The notes below the pieces were generated by a model. That model was not told where the DNA came from, ran no database searches, and saw nothing but the letters and a program-made list of their open reading frames with translations. From Oenanthe sinensis (Eukaryota; Streptophyta; Magnoliopsida; Apiales; Apiaceae), in contig CM053800.1 of the NCBI GenBank assembly GCA_028671895.1, positions 14,777,886-14,841,885 of the forward strand: a DNA stretch of 64,000 bases, given 5' to 3'. The translations under genes were made by a program, and so were the position numbers. Within the stretch, counting starts at the first letter, position 1. Each line of letters opens with the position of its first letter. Shown here in pieces: positions 48,147-60,352 of this stretch.

Positions 48147-49167
48147 GCCTCTGGACATCTGATTTCTAGTTTCTTTAGAAGTTGGAACACTTCTGTGGTG
48201 GTTTGTCTGCTTGTTTGTCTAATTATCTATGTTGTCTTGTGTCAGTTGTTTGTTGTCTGCTATGCTTTTGTTATGTGTCTCCTTTTGCTGCAGTGGTTTA
48301 GAGGCAGTGAGTATGTAAGATGACCTTTAGTCTAAGTAGTACTAGGTCATGTTAGCAATACTCAAGTTTGTGTTTGATCAGTTGAAGCAGTATTTGAAAT
48401 GAATGAATTATCTTCTAGCAGCATTTGTCATTTCATTTTATATGCTTATTCTTGTTTGATCTCTTACTAACACAACAACTTGCAGGTACACAAGACAGAT
48501 CATGTTTCCAATTAACAGATTATGATTAAAATTGTCAGTTGCTTGGTGATCAGTTAGCAATTAAGTCAACACTCTTTACAGTTAGTACAAGTTCTAACAG
48601 TGTGAATGTATACTTAAGATCTGTCCATACTACAGCAGTATACATTTGATAGTAATATTGCTTAGCTTATTACTGAGTTCCCCCATCCCCAGCAATTAAA
48701 TTGTGGCAGGAATTAAATTGCTAAAGTATAAAAATGTGTTGTTCTCTATTAAATTGTGGCAGGAATTAATTTTGTGTTTTGATGCTAGTCACTATATTAA
48801 CTGCTAATTCAGTTAATATTAAATCACTAGCAAACTGTTTCATTATATTTACTACTCATTTGTTTGATAAACAGGGTTATGAATTTAAAACTTGCTCCTC
48901 GTATTTTTTAATTCATGATAACCAGGAACAACTAATTCGATTTTTTCAAGTGGAAACAGGAGAAGAATTCAAACTCTATACTTGAAACCAGCCTCCATAT
49001 TCAAGTGCATAAATTTATTCACAATTGAATAAATTCTAAAGGGAAGTTTTTATGCTCTATCTCCTCAATTTGTGATTTAGAACTTTAATTAAGTTTTCAA
49101 AAACTCATAATTATCTTTGAAAATTAGATTTCTACTTATAAATTTGTTTTTGATATTCAATCTCAAC
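48147..49167 (+). other. Element A 3' non-coding region
   Basis: No ORF of interest. A direct repeat (attaaattgtggcaggaatt) occurs at about 48700 and 48749. A splice-like ttgcaggtacac is at about 48480. Otherwise unremarkable. Confidence 0.5.
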
Positions 49168-49746
49168 AAGGGGAAGAGAGTGTAAAATGAATATTCATGA
49201 GAGAGTTATAATAGAGGGGAAGAGAGTTGAAATGAATATAATTGTTAATAATTTGGTAAAAATAAAGGGGAAGAGAGTTAAAATGAATATGCGTAAACAT
49301 CAATGTGAAGGGAAGGGAAGTGTAATTTAGATAGAATTTTATAATAAAATTCTAATCTATCAATATTTTGCAGCTTATAAGGAATTGAAAATTGATACAG
49401 AATTAAACATTCTTATCAAATGGAAGGCATACAGCAAATTTTTTTTGGAAATTGGAGTATACGAGCTGAAACTGAAATAATGATAAGTGCTCACTTATCA
49501 AAGGGTATACATACTCAATTTTTCTGTGTGCATCCTAACTGCTGCATAATATTCTGGTTGTCTATCTGCTATGCATTTAAAATCAAGAAAGATTTTCAAC
49601 ACTATAGGGGAAGTGTTAATTAGATTTTAATAATCTAAAAATGCATAAATTAGATAGTTGCATACACGTAGGGGAAGTCTAGGACTGTCACACACATATT
49701 TAATTTTACACTAGAATGTTTCGACAAAATATCAAAAAGGGGAAGA
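49168..49746 (+). repeat. Array of polypurine tracts upstream of the A 3' LTR
   Basis: Purine runs aaggggaagagagt at 49168, aggggaagagagtt at 49214, aaggggaagagagtt at 49265, gaagggaagggaag at 49307, taggggaagtg at 49606, taggggaagtc at 49669 and aaaaaggggaagat at 49734. The first three sit in units of about 48 bp that share a following aaaatgaat. The last abuts the LTR and is the functional PPT by position. Multiple PPTs are a described Sirevirus feature. Confidence 0.85.
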
Positions 49747-49747
49747 T

Positions 49748-52700
49748 TGTGAGATACAGTCTTATGGATTAGGTTTTGATTATTTTGTCTTAATGATAAG
49801 TGTAAATTAAATTAGCATTAGGAAGTTACTAATTAATATAGTAATCCTCCCTTAGGTTATTCAAAGTGACAATCAACGAGAAGAAAGTCAAATTGAGTCA
49901 AACTGCTTTTATAAACAAATCTAAATGATTTTCTTTCTACATATATTTAGATAAGATTTATCAAAATAATGATAAAATCAAATCTAATTTATATATGTTA
50001 TAGTTGAGGCATATACTGAAGATGAACAAACAAAGTATTTTAACACTGCTTTTACGAAACAGAAAATGTGTTATCTATTCAAAAGAGTGTTTGTTTTAAA
50101 GGTTTTCAAGAGAATATATTTTCAATATATTTTCTAAATATATTTGTACAATTTATCTTCAACAAAGTTCTGCCTAGATATAAAATACAGATTTTATCCC
50201 TGAAGCCCTGAATTGTCCTATTTCTTTGGATAATCTGTATTTTAATTCAAATTAAATATTCCTTGGACTTCATAGTCATTATTATTTTAAGAATATTATA
50301 TTTGAATATGTTTTGAGTCAAAACTTTAGTCCAAACGTTGACAAGTTCCGACAAAGGGCTATCGAGTATTGTTTCAGACTATAGGGACAGCGAAACAATC
50401 TTTTTCTCAAAGTAATATCTACACATGTCCAAATGACTTGAAACTTGGGGAATGTCATTAGAATATTGAAAAAGAATTTTAGGATTTTTTTCATAATTTT
50501 TGGGTGACTTTTATTTTTGGCCTGTATTCCCGATATCGTTATTGGTTGTTCGGTCAATTAAAAGTCAATGAAGGTCAACTCCAAATTGAGTAGGATTTTG
50601 ACCATGACCTATTGGGATTATTCCCAGATGGTTCCCAAATTTTCATAATTTTTGGAGCATATTTTGAAAAACGTCATATTTCCAACGTATCGTTCGGTTT
50701 CGTGTTTATTAGCTTTATTAATTAACTGAATGATGTTAGCACGTTTTTCCAAGCACCTATGTGGCCTCTTTCAGCTGATACAACTTTAATTTGAATTGTT
50801 GTGGCTCTCCTTGCTCCATGTAAACCCTTGTCCCCTTGTCCCCTTTTTAAAATAAATCAAAAATGCCCCATTTTTGGCCTATAAATAAAGCCCTCCCCCC
50901 ACACCATTTCTCAAGCCTTTTAGTGCCAAGTATATGCTGCAAATTTCTCTCCCAAGAAGCTCTCAAGATCAGTAGCTTTTCATCTCCAAGAGTTCTTGCC
51001 CTTTAAGCTTAGTTCTTACATAGATCTTACCCCTTTCAAGCTTAAAAACTCATATACTTGCACTTTAAACACACCAACCGTACAAGTCCCTTTAGGCTAC
51101 CCAAAGACCATATACCTACTGCCCTTAGACTTGTTTAGTTGCCCCCAAAGTTATACCAAAAGTTCACTTTCCGGCGATTTTCCGGCGACTTTTTCCGGCG
51201 ACTACTTTTTGTGTGTTTTGGCTTCAAAATTGGCTTTTTCTCTTGATTTCTCTCTAGATCTTAAGGGTTACAAGTTGATTCCATTTTTATGTGTTAGTAC
51301 ACATATTAGGCAGATTATAAATAGATTTGTGCTTGCTTGGTTTGTTTGTTAGATCTATTATATAGTTAGCCTTGTCTACGATTTATATAGTTACGTGCTT
51401 AAATTGTTTGTTTGTTGTTTTCTATATAAATTGTGGTAACCGTTGGAAGAGCCTTACTATATACTCTTGCTCTTCACAACAAAGTTGTTTATATCCTCGG
51501 TGTAGGCTTCCGGGATTAATAACGACTCCAAGTTACTTAAATTCCGAGTAGAGACCGATTTGTATAAATCTCATAACGAGGTATAAGCAAAAGGACTCCT
51601 TGTTGAATTTGGTAATTAAACTAGCTTCTATTCCAAGTTGAGACCTACTTGTATAAGTCTTATTTAGAGACATAAACAAAAGGACTCCTTGTTGATAAGT
51701 TGCAAGTTAACTCATTTTATTTCCGAGTTGAGATTCCATTCGTATAAGTCTAAATTATTAGACATAAACGAACTTCTCCTTGTTTGAAATAAAAAGAGGC
51801 ATAAACTAACTTATATTCCGAGATTAGAATATTCGTATAAATCTCATATATTATTTAGAGATATAAACGAAGCTCTCTCGTAGAATATTTGTAAAGTTTA
51901 AGCTCACTTTAATTCCGAGTCGAGAATTTTTGTATAAGTCTATATATTAAGACATAAACAAAAATACTCCTTGTTTGAATTATTAAGTGAAAGAAGCCAA
52001 CATTAATTCCGAGTTAGATACTATTCGTATAAGTCGAGGTACGACATAAACGAAACATCCTCGTTGAATCTTATTGGTTTATTTCGAGTGAGTTTTAAAG
52101 GCCAACTTAATTGTTGCTCTAGGCCTTATAAACAACTTGATTTCTGAAACGAGCTTGACATAAGTCAAGTCAATATATTCGGCCATTAGATTAGATCATA
52201 TACCCCGGCCTTATATATCGAACAAAAATAAATAAAGTAGTTAGAAAACGTACTTGATCTCATTCAAGTCAAATATATTTGGTCTATAACTTGACCTTAT
52301 ATATCCCTATATATATTATATATATATTTAATTTAAGTGCTTGCATTCATACGCTTTACATATCGCTTTTACTTTAGCATACGCACTTAAATTACTGCAT
52401 ACACGTTCACACACAACGTGTGGTTCGTCCTTCTCACGAAGCGACTTACCCCGACTCACATTTATATATTCTGTTGCTTCGGCTATATTATATATATCTG
52501 TTTGTCTCCGGTCTAGTACAGTAATATACTAGTCCACCAATCTTCTTTTATTAAACAGGGTTATTAAGTCGTAGTACTGGTTGTCTAGACTTTGCTAGTG
52601 AGGTGAAGTGAAGTGAGGTGATCCTTGTTCTAAGACCCAAGTCCTAGGCACGCCGACGGGAAGTTGGGTGTCTCTGCACCGTGAGGAAAAGGAAAGACCC

Positions 52701-53275
52701 AAGACCTAAGACCTAAGATCCAAGACCTACAGAGGGTTAGAGGAACATAGTCTACGCAGGGTTGTAATTTATTTTTTCTTACTTGTATTTGAGGAGGTAA
52801 CGGGAAGTTACGCTCCAAGATAAACTTGTAAGGGTTCTACTTAGATTGTGAGGAGGTAGCGGGGAGTTACGCTCCAAGATTAGTCTAGTAGGGTTTGCTA
52901 TTGTATTTTGAGGGGTTAACGGGGAGTTAAGGTCCGAGATAAATACATAGTGGTTGTAACAGGCTTCTCCGCCGCTATAAGGAGTGAATCTTTTTATAGT
53001 GGGAAAATCTCGAGTTCAGGGAGGGACTCGGGGACTGGACTAGGGGTGAGCGGATCCGTTAGGGGATTGCGCCATCGCAAACCAGGATAAAAATCTTGTG
53101 TGTGGTGCTCCATTTCTTTACTCTCTTTTAATTTCCGCATTTGATTTACTAGTTGACTAGTAACATTTTTAAAAGAGAAGAGAAAATTTTAAAACGCTAA
53201 GCTCTAATTTTTAAAAGGGTATTAAGCTATTCAACCCCCCCTTCTAGCTAATACCCCATCCTTACGGACCCAACA
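49748..53275 (+). repeat. Element A 3' LTR
   Basis: 3528 bp, offset exactly 16,044 from the 5' LTR throughout, with one substitution noted (T at 51050). TATA box at 50880-50887. It is followed by the target duplication cagtc at 53276-53280. Confidence 0.97.
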
Positions 53276-53420
53276 CAGTCATGTGCAAACATATATATAT
53301 TTCAAATTATGACCTATTTTTTAATTTTTTTAATATATTTTATTGATCTATCGATAATCGTTTGTGTAAAGAAATGGATTTTATGGAGAAGATGAAAACT
53401 TATATATGTTCTTAAATTAT
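53276..53420. other. Target duplication of A (right) and AT-rich flank
   Basis: cagtc at 53276-53280 is the right target duplication. The rest is AT-rich; the end (ttaaattatag) could be the tail of an intron before the FAR1-like fragment. Confidence 0.5.
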
Positions 53421-53803
53421 AGAAGTCGATGAGTTTGAAAGAGGTTGGGAGGCAGTTTTAAAGGAATTTAAATTAGAGGGTAATAAGTGGTTGATAGATA
53501 TGTATGATATTAGAGCTCATGGATTCCTGTCTTTTTTAGGGATGAGCCTATGTTTGGCATCATGAGGACAACATCAAGGTCAGAGAGTGAGAATTTTTTC
53601 TTTGTACTAAACAAGGGGATACCTTATTTGAGTTTTTGTTAAGGTTTTAAAGTTCTATGGATAGACAGAGGAATGAAACGGCTAGGTTGGATTTTGAGTC
53701 AAAGTCAAGTAATCCTAATACGGTTTTGATATGGTTCATTGAAGATGATGTTGTAGATTTATTCACATGTGCAATATTTTATAAAGTGCAGGAAGAAATA
53801 GTT
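53421..53803 (+). pseudogene. FAR1/FHY3-like (MULE transposase-derived) fragment
   Basis: Conceptual translation in shifting frames gives the C-terminal part of the MULE-type transposase domain found in FAR1-related proteins: VDEFERGWEAVLKEF, then EPMFGIMRTTSRSESENFF, then remnants of a LDFESKSSNP-like stretch and FYKVQEEI. There are at least two frameshifts (near 53540 and after 53640) and stops. FAR1-family proteins are transposase-derived transcription factors; this piece could come from such a gene or from a Mutator-like transposon. It is cut off on the right by the start of element G at 53804. Confidence 0.65.
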
Positions 53804-55434
53804 TGTTAGGAAATAAACACTGATGATGTCAGAGAATAATATAACAGAGTTTATATTGCTGATGTCATCAGATAATAAGGAAGCTGTCTGTAACGCCCCC
53901 AAATCCGGGGTCTGGGATTTGAGTCGTCACGTCATCATCCAATCATCAAAACCTGCAATACTCAACAATTCAACAAAAGCACATCATAGACCCATCTCTC
54001 TCACACATACAAGTTATAGCCTTAGAAACGATATACAACAAGTACCATTAGTTATTACAAACCAAATGTACTTAACCAGGATCTCACGCTATCAATGATA
54101 ACCTCTACCTGAAGTGACATTAATAACTAGATCAATACTGAAACCTATCCACTTACTTCGGCAGAATAGTTCTAAACCGAACCATCTCCAAGGGTGAATC
54201 TCCTACTTTCCTTCCTCGAAGTATGGAGCCAATCCAAGGTGTGCTCGCTTTCTCTGAAAAATTTATTATAAAGCAAGGGTGAGCGAAAGAATGCTCAGCA
54301 AATTATCCACCCAATTATCTATGTGATTCTCATCCAAGAACATGATAATCACTACTATCTCAATAGTATATCAGAAGGTTACCAATATATGGTAAGCATA
54401 GCAAAGTATCTCTCGACGATACATATAGTCAGAGTTTTCTGTTAAAATCATTTATACTCAACTTAGAGTTTAGAGGAATATAATCCGAACATTTTAGTTC
54501 ATTATATAAAACAAGAGACTATCGAATATAGTGTTACCACTCTTTCATATTTCCTCTGAAGCTTTTGAGATAAAACCCAATGAACTCATTATGTTCACCG
54601 TTTTGAGGTAATCTTATCAGTAACTTAGCAAAATAGTCTCAACTATAGCTTTGCTAGATTCCCATAAATATATTAAGTACCCATTTCAAGATACCGCAAT
54701 AATAGTTGCTTCTTATCATAAGCAAATCAAACCCCTTTATACCATACCCCTTGTAAGGTTTGAAATCCAGTAAAACATTTTAAAGATTTATAATTTATTT
54801 GGTACATATCATATGTCCACTTAAATCTTTAAAATAAACCTTTCGTCAAAACCTCTTACGCAATTTCAGCATACTGTGGCTGTTCGGTGTACATCATGTA
54901 CCCGTTTAAGATTTCAAAATAACTTTTTATCAAAATATCTCAACTGCTCTGTTGTGTTCTGATATATAAACAAAGTAAGAGTGAGCAATATAGCCCAGCA
55001 AGAACATTTATCGCTGTAGATAAACTCTTTTAGTCATCGTCTAAAACTGCAATTTTATGCACACTTTACGTACTCTATGCATTTTGCAAAATAACTTTGT
55101 CAAAGTAGTTTAAATGAGTACGAAGATTTCAATATATCAACCACTGACAACACCCTCAGTAAATCAGCTCATAGGCTTTCATTACGATGTTGCAGCCCAA
55201 TTCCAATTGGAAGGAAATGGAAGAAACTATGATTGGAGATTTTTCAACGCCCTACTGTACGCGATGATCAGTCGCATTGTACAATAGAAAAACCAGTCAC
55301 TTTCTCTACTAGTAGAAGGACAACCCCTTATCGGGACGTCACCCTAGGCAACTCATGGGCCTTTATTTCGGCTGGGTCGTGCGTCACCGACCTCTTACGC
55401 AACCTTACTCCAATCACTGAAATAATCTATAACC

Positions 55435-55621
55435 TGGAACTAGAACTTAATCCCAATTCCCTAAGTGTATACTTGTTCATAGATTCATCTATCTAACCTG
55501 GAACCAGAATTTACTCTTAGTTCCCCAAGTATATCATACTTGTTAATAGATTCATCTACCTAAACCTGGAACCAGAATTTACTCTTAGTTCCCCAAGTAT
55601 ATCATACTTGTTAATAGATTC
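55435..55621. repeat. 66-bp tandem repeat in S
   Basis: Two near-identical units beginning aacctggaaccagaatttac and ending ttgttaatagattca, preceded by a diverged third unit at about 55433 (aacctggaactagaacttaa). Confidence 0.8.
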
Positions 55622-55969
55622 ACAAACTCGGAATGGGCACTGCCAGAATAATTGCGGCAGCCCTCTTACCACAACGGTATGTTGACCTCCGTCAACTGAT
55701 GTCCTTCATTGAGGAAATAAAATCATTTTAAAATCACGACCCGGGAGTTAGTCAGAAAATCTCTTTGATTTTGATAAGTTGAAAACCCTACTACAGTAGG
55801 CCAGTTATGTCAAAAACATAACTACTCTTGAGGAAATAAATCACCTTTTATTTCCTAGACCGAGTTCCCTATTTTTGATAAGTCTGAGAATATTTTATTC
55901 TTATTAAAAAGAATAAAATAAAATATAAATAAATATTAGGGAGCCCTCACTATTTTTAAATCAATTTAG

Positions 55970-56264
55970 AATATTTAATAAATATTCAAATAATATTTAT
56001 TAAATAATTAACAATTAATAACCCCTTTTTAAATGAATATTCAAGAATAATATTCATTTAATAAATAAATATCCAAATGATATTTATTAATTGATAACCA
56101 ATGAATAACTACTTTTAAATGAATATTCAAGAATAATATTCATTTATTAAATAAATATCCAAATGATATTTATTAGTTGATGAACAATTAATAACTTATA
56201 TTTAAATGAATATTCAAGAATAATATTCATTTATTAGATAAATATCCAAATGATATTTATTAGT
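55970..56264. repeat. AT-rich palindromic minisatellite in S
   Basis: Three well-matched units of about 85 bp (starting near 56031, 56115 and 56201) plus a diverged leading unit. Each contains aatgaatattcaagaataatattcatt and aaatatccaaatgatattt, both of which are hairpin-capable inverted repeats. Confidence 0.8.
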
Positions 56265-59200
56265 CCCATCTCATACCTTTGTCGTAAAATATTCCAATAT
56301 TTATATACTAGGAATATTTACAACTCCTATTTTAAAATACCCTGTCTCTGGCTTCTCCCGGATTATGACAGTATTAAAATAACTTTCCCTACTCCCGGTC
56401 TACGTTTGAAAATACGAATATCTGCTCTACTCCTAGAGCCTTTATAAACACCGGCTTATATCTATAATACCTTATAGCATATAGCCAAACAATTACGAAA
56501 GATTCAAACAGTTATTAAATCAATACGTAATTTCAAAAATAGTTTATATCACAACCACAACATCAGTATATCAAGTACATGTTTCAAAAACTTGCATAAA
56601 CATGCTTCACAATATTCTTATATAGAATAAAAGTACGGAGTTAGAAAACTTGCATAAGCATAATTTAATTTCCTATGCAACTCAAGAATATAACCTTTTG
56701 AAAATAAAAGTATAAGGTTAGGAAAACTTGCCTTAAGTCCATGGAATGCTATTCCAGCTTCTTCACGTTCTACACTTAAAACTTTCGTTTTCACAATTTA
56801 TCAATCTTAGACGCTTATTAGGCCTAAGCGACTGTCTTTTCTGCAAAAAATCAGGCATGACCTTTTCGTAAATCGGACTATCCACCTGTTTTCAAACCAA
56901 GCCAATCAATAATTCACTCTACTATATATAAAGTCAAACTCACTTTAAAACCAATTCCTTCACCATACTATAGTCAATTCCGGGTTTTAATCCTAACGTT
57001 TTGAAAACCAAGTCCAACCCGCCCTAACCGACGGTGACCAACTACTATTTTAGAAAAATCCAGAATGACTAAGTAGGTCCAACAATTCCAAACCATTAGT
57101 AATCAATCCTCGAATCATGTTATTTAAACGAAACTAAATTGTTTGCTCAAATTAAATCATTTTCGAATCATAAGAGTACTCCACCAGCTCATATAAACTC
57201 ATTGTTGGTGGTGGGGGGTTCGAGCGATTTCATTTAGGCCAAAACGAACTGAATCATCTCACAAACCAAACGCAGCAAATTCAGCTTTGCGCGGCCTTTA
57301 CTAAAACTCGCATAACTTTTTATTCGTTAATCCAAACGATGCAAAGTTAGTGTCCAAATAAACTAGAAAACATAAGGAATAAATTTATCACATATCCACT
57401 ACACAAAACAGTGCTCAAACATCCCAGTTTATTCGGCAAAACAGGGCAGTGCAGGTTTCATGACAACCAAGCATAATTCCTCATATTCATTTCACTCCAA
57501 CACCCTGTTTTCTAGCATTTTTCATAAATTAGAAATTACTCATTTTAACACGATTTCTTTTCGGAGGTCTTCTATGTCTGTCAAGGAATATCCCATAAAA
57601 GTTTCAGGTTTTATTAAGCTCCGTAGCTAGTCCAATCATAGCCTCAAAGTTGGACAAAAACAGGATTTCCATTTCCTGCGCTACCGTTACTAAAACGTTC
57701 ATAACTTTTGACTCGTAACTCCGAATGACGCAAAATTAGCGCTCAAACGATCTAGAGATCATCTACTATTTAACCATATCAGTCATAATCCAAGAACAAT
57801 GACTGAATGTTCCCAGACTTTGCTGGACAGTTACTGCAGTAAGGTTAGAAAAAAATTGGCATGGTTTCGTTTATAAACTCATCGTTTTCCATTTTTATTC
57901 TAATTCAAATCAACCAACAAACAATCCCAAACTCCTCAACCAACACCAACAATCAACATACTACAACTCCAAGCAATAAAAATCAATTTAGCTCAAGGAT
58001 TAAGAGTTTAACAATTATTAACCAAACACATGCATCCAGGCTTAAACAATGCTACTCATGGCTTGTATAACCTTAAACAATCATCAACCAAGCCAAATGA
58101 ACTCAATAATCAAAGAAAATAAATTTTTAATTTTCGTAGTTACTGTTCATCGTCACTTTCAACTCAAGAAATGAACATGCTATGGAGTGTGGGTATGAGA
58201 GATGTTACCATAGATGTGTAGAGCTTGGAAACACCTTTCTTTTAAGCTATTAAACACCATAATCCATGGAGGCTAGCTTGATTTCTCTTCCTCTCTTGAA
58301 AATTCTGCCGAGAGCTTTTCCAATGGGCGGAGAAGAACTGATTTTTCTTTTTCTTGGTAAATGTGTGGTGGAGCTTGATATTTAATTCGGTTTGTACGGT
58401 AATCGCGTAATTTCCCGCCAACATTTTAATCTCTCGTTCTCGTTCTCTTTTCTTTCGTCTCACCTAAGTTTTAAAAACTTATAATCTCATATTATCATTC
58501 TAATATATTCTAGAATGATTAAATTAATACTCTTTAATTGTTTCGAGAATTTACGAAATAATTCTCCGAATAAACACTAATCACTTACACCGTCTCTCAA
58601 ATTCTGTTACGACTTCCACCCGGACTTCAAATTCATTTTTGTTAGACCAAAAATAATTATAAGTCCCATATTGTTTGCATATGCTACCGTAACACCGATA
58701 CGCATATTTTCAACTACCCCGTATATTAACAATACGGTCTCACATTTCAAGTACCTTATGGAGAAAATAAATCCATAAAATCATTCATTCATAAAATGAA
58801 AATTTTTTATCCAAAAATCGTAATAACCCCAAGCGTCAAAAATACGGGTTATTACACTGTCGGTCAGCGTTTGCCCTATCAGAGAATACTTAATCAGCGT
58901 TTACTCGAAAAGAGAATGCTCAAATCAGAGAATGACAGCAGACAGAGTTAACAAATCAGAGTTTGTAAAGGAAACAGACAAATCAGAATTTGATTTGGAT
59001 AGTGAAAAAGGAATTCGAATGCAAGTCTAAATTACCTTATTGAAGCTATTCTTTTCATTATCTGTTTTGTAGTTGGATTTGTAACTGTGTCTATATAAAC
59101 ACAGAAGTAGGTTAACATTAGAGTAATATTCAAGATATATCTTTCATAACCTTGTAGCTTTTAAGAACATTGATTTTCTTAAGAAAGTTTTGTACACAGA

Positions 59201-59313
59201 TTATCATTAATACAAAACAGTGTTTCTTCTACATACTTGTGTTCTCAGTTGATTATTTGGTATCTATTATATTCAACCCCCTTCTATAATAGTTATTTAT
59301 CTGGGCAAACAAT

Positions 59314-59325
59314 TGGTATCAGAGC
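59314..59325 (+). promoter_or_regulatory. Element G primer binding site
   Basis: tggtatcagagc, an exact initiator tRNA-Met primer site, two bases after the LTR. Confidence 0.93.
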
Positions 59326-59359
59326 AAGTAGTTAAATTTAACTGAAAGATCATAAAAAC

Positions 59360-60352
59360 ATGTCTGGAAACAAGTATGAAAGCATAAGAATTCCAATCTT
59401 AAAGAAAATTGAGTACCCTATATGGAGGATGAAGATGTTGATGTTCTTGGAAGCCACAGATCCTTATTATTTAGATAGAATTAATGAAGGCCAGTATCTG
59501 CCAACCAAATTAGTGCCATCAACAATTATAAAAGGAAGACAGGTTCTTGAATACTACACCTTGAAAGACAAAAAGGAGTGGACCAATGAGGAAAAACTAG
59601 AAGTTCTCAAAGATGCAAAGGTACGGAACATTCTGTATAATAGTCTTGACTCTGTGATATCTAACAGGGTAATTACATTCAAAATTGCTAAAGAAATCAG
59701 GGATACACTAGAGGTTCAATGCCAAGGAACCAAGGAAATCAAGAAGAATAGAAGAACTATTTTAATTCAAGAGTATGAATATTTTGAGGCAAAACAGAAT
59801 GAATCTCTCACAGATATATATGATAGATTTCTTACTCTATTAAACAATTTGGTCTTGGTTGATAAGGTGTATGACAAGGAGGACTAAAACACCAAATTTC
59901 TTAGAGCTCTTTCTGAAGAATGGGATATGCAAACATCTTTGATAAGAGACAGGGCTGATTTAGATGAGATATCTTTAGATGAAGTCTATGGAAAATTAAA
60001 GTCTCATGACTTGGAATTACAGCAAAGAAGGAATAGGAAGAGTTGCAAGGAAAAATCTATTGCTTTGAATTTTGAGGCCAAGATTGAAGAACTAAAAGAA
60101 AAAATCCCTAAAGCCTCAATAAGAAAACAAAAAGCTATAATGGTCAATGAAAACAGTGAATCAGAGTTTGAGATAAATTCTGATGACTCCACAGACTCTA
60201 ACATGATGGAGATGGTTATTATGATTGTTAAAGGGTTCAAAAAGATGAAGTATAGAAAGTACATAAAGCAAGGGAATTTTTAGAAAAAGCATGGAGAACT
60301 AGAAAAGAAAGACAGATTTAGAAAAAGAGAAGAGGGAGATGAAAAATCAAAA
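59360..60352 (+). pseudogene. gag: Element G gag, broken and cut by D
   Basis: ATG at 59360. 175 codons of UBN2-type Gag (LEATDPYYLDRINEGQYLPT, LIQEYEYFEAKQNES) end at TAA 59885-59887. The same frame continues with recognisable Gag (LRALSEEW, then DEISLDEVYGKLKSHDLELQ) to TAG at 60283, and decayed sequence runs to 60352, where element D begins. The zinc knuckles expected downstream are not in the window. It is non-functional. Confidence 0.85.

Larger units (their letters stand above)
33704..53275 (+). mobile_element. Element A: complete 19.6-kb Sirevirus-like Ty1/copia retrotransposon
   Basis: 19,572 bp between perfect 5-bp target duplications. Order: 5' LTR (33704-37231), PBS (37234), gag (37312-40218), pol (40225-43314), 3.3-kb spacer, envelope-like ORF (46656-48146), array of PPT-like motifs (49168-49746), 3' LTR (49748-53275). 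Both LTRs are 3528 bp, and I found a single difference by eye (C at 35006, T at 51050). gag, pol and the third ORF are open apart from the gag terminator. It is about twice the usual Sirevirus length because of the LTRs and the spacer. It is the youngest insertion here and a candidate active element. Confidence 0.96.
53889..58856 (-). mobile_element. S: solo LTR of about 5 kb, probably Ty3/gypsy
   Basis: 4968 bp with TG...CA ends (tgtaacgcccccaaatccgg ... tacgggttattaca) and a perfect 5-bp target duplication ctgtc at 53884-53888 and 58857-58861. There is no coding region, no PBS or PPT, and no internal direct copy of either end, so it is best read as a solo LTR left by LTR-LTR recombination. 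Ends of this type are familiar from chromovirus (Tekay/Del) LTRs, in which ggatttgggggcgttaca is usually the 3' end; that would place it on the minus strand. Family and strand are inference. Confidence 0.75.
53804..59311 (+). repeat. Element G 5' LTR, split by S
   Basis: The left part is 53804-53888 (tgttaggaaataaac...), the right part 58862-59311, ending ctgggcaaaca. It contains copies of a word near atcagagttt/atcagagaat/atcagcgttt on both sides of the insertion, and a TATA box (tatataaa) at 59092-59099. Confidence 0.75.

Noticed and set aside
53823..54098. 91-codon open stretch across the G LTR and S
   Set aside because: It crosses a precise insertion boundary (53888/53889), so it cannot be an ancestral gene.
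53889..58856. S as a complete retrotransposon
   Set aside because: No second copy of either end inside, no PBS, PPT or coding domain. A solo LTR explains the target duplication.
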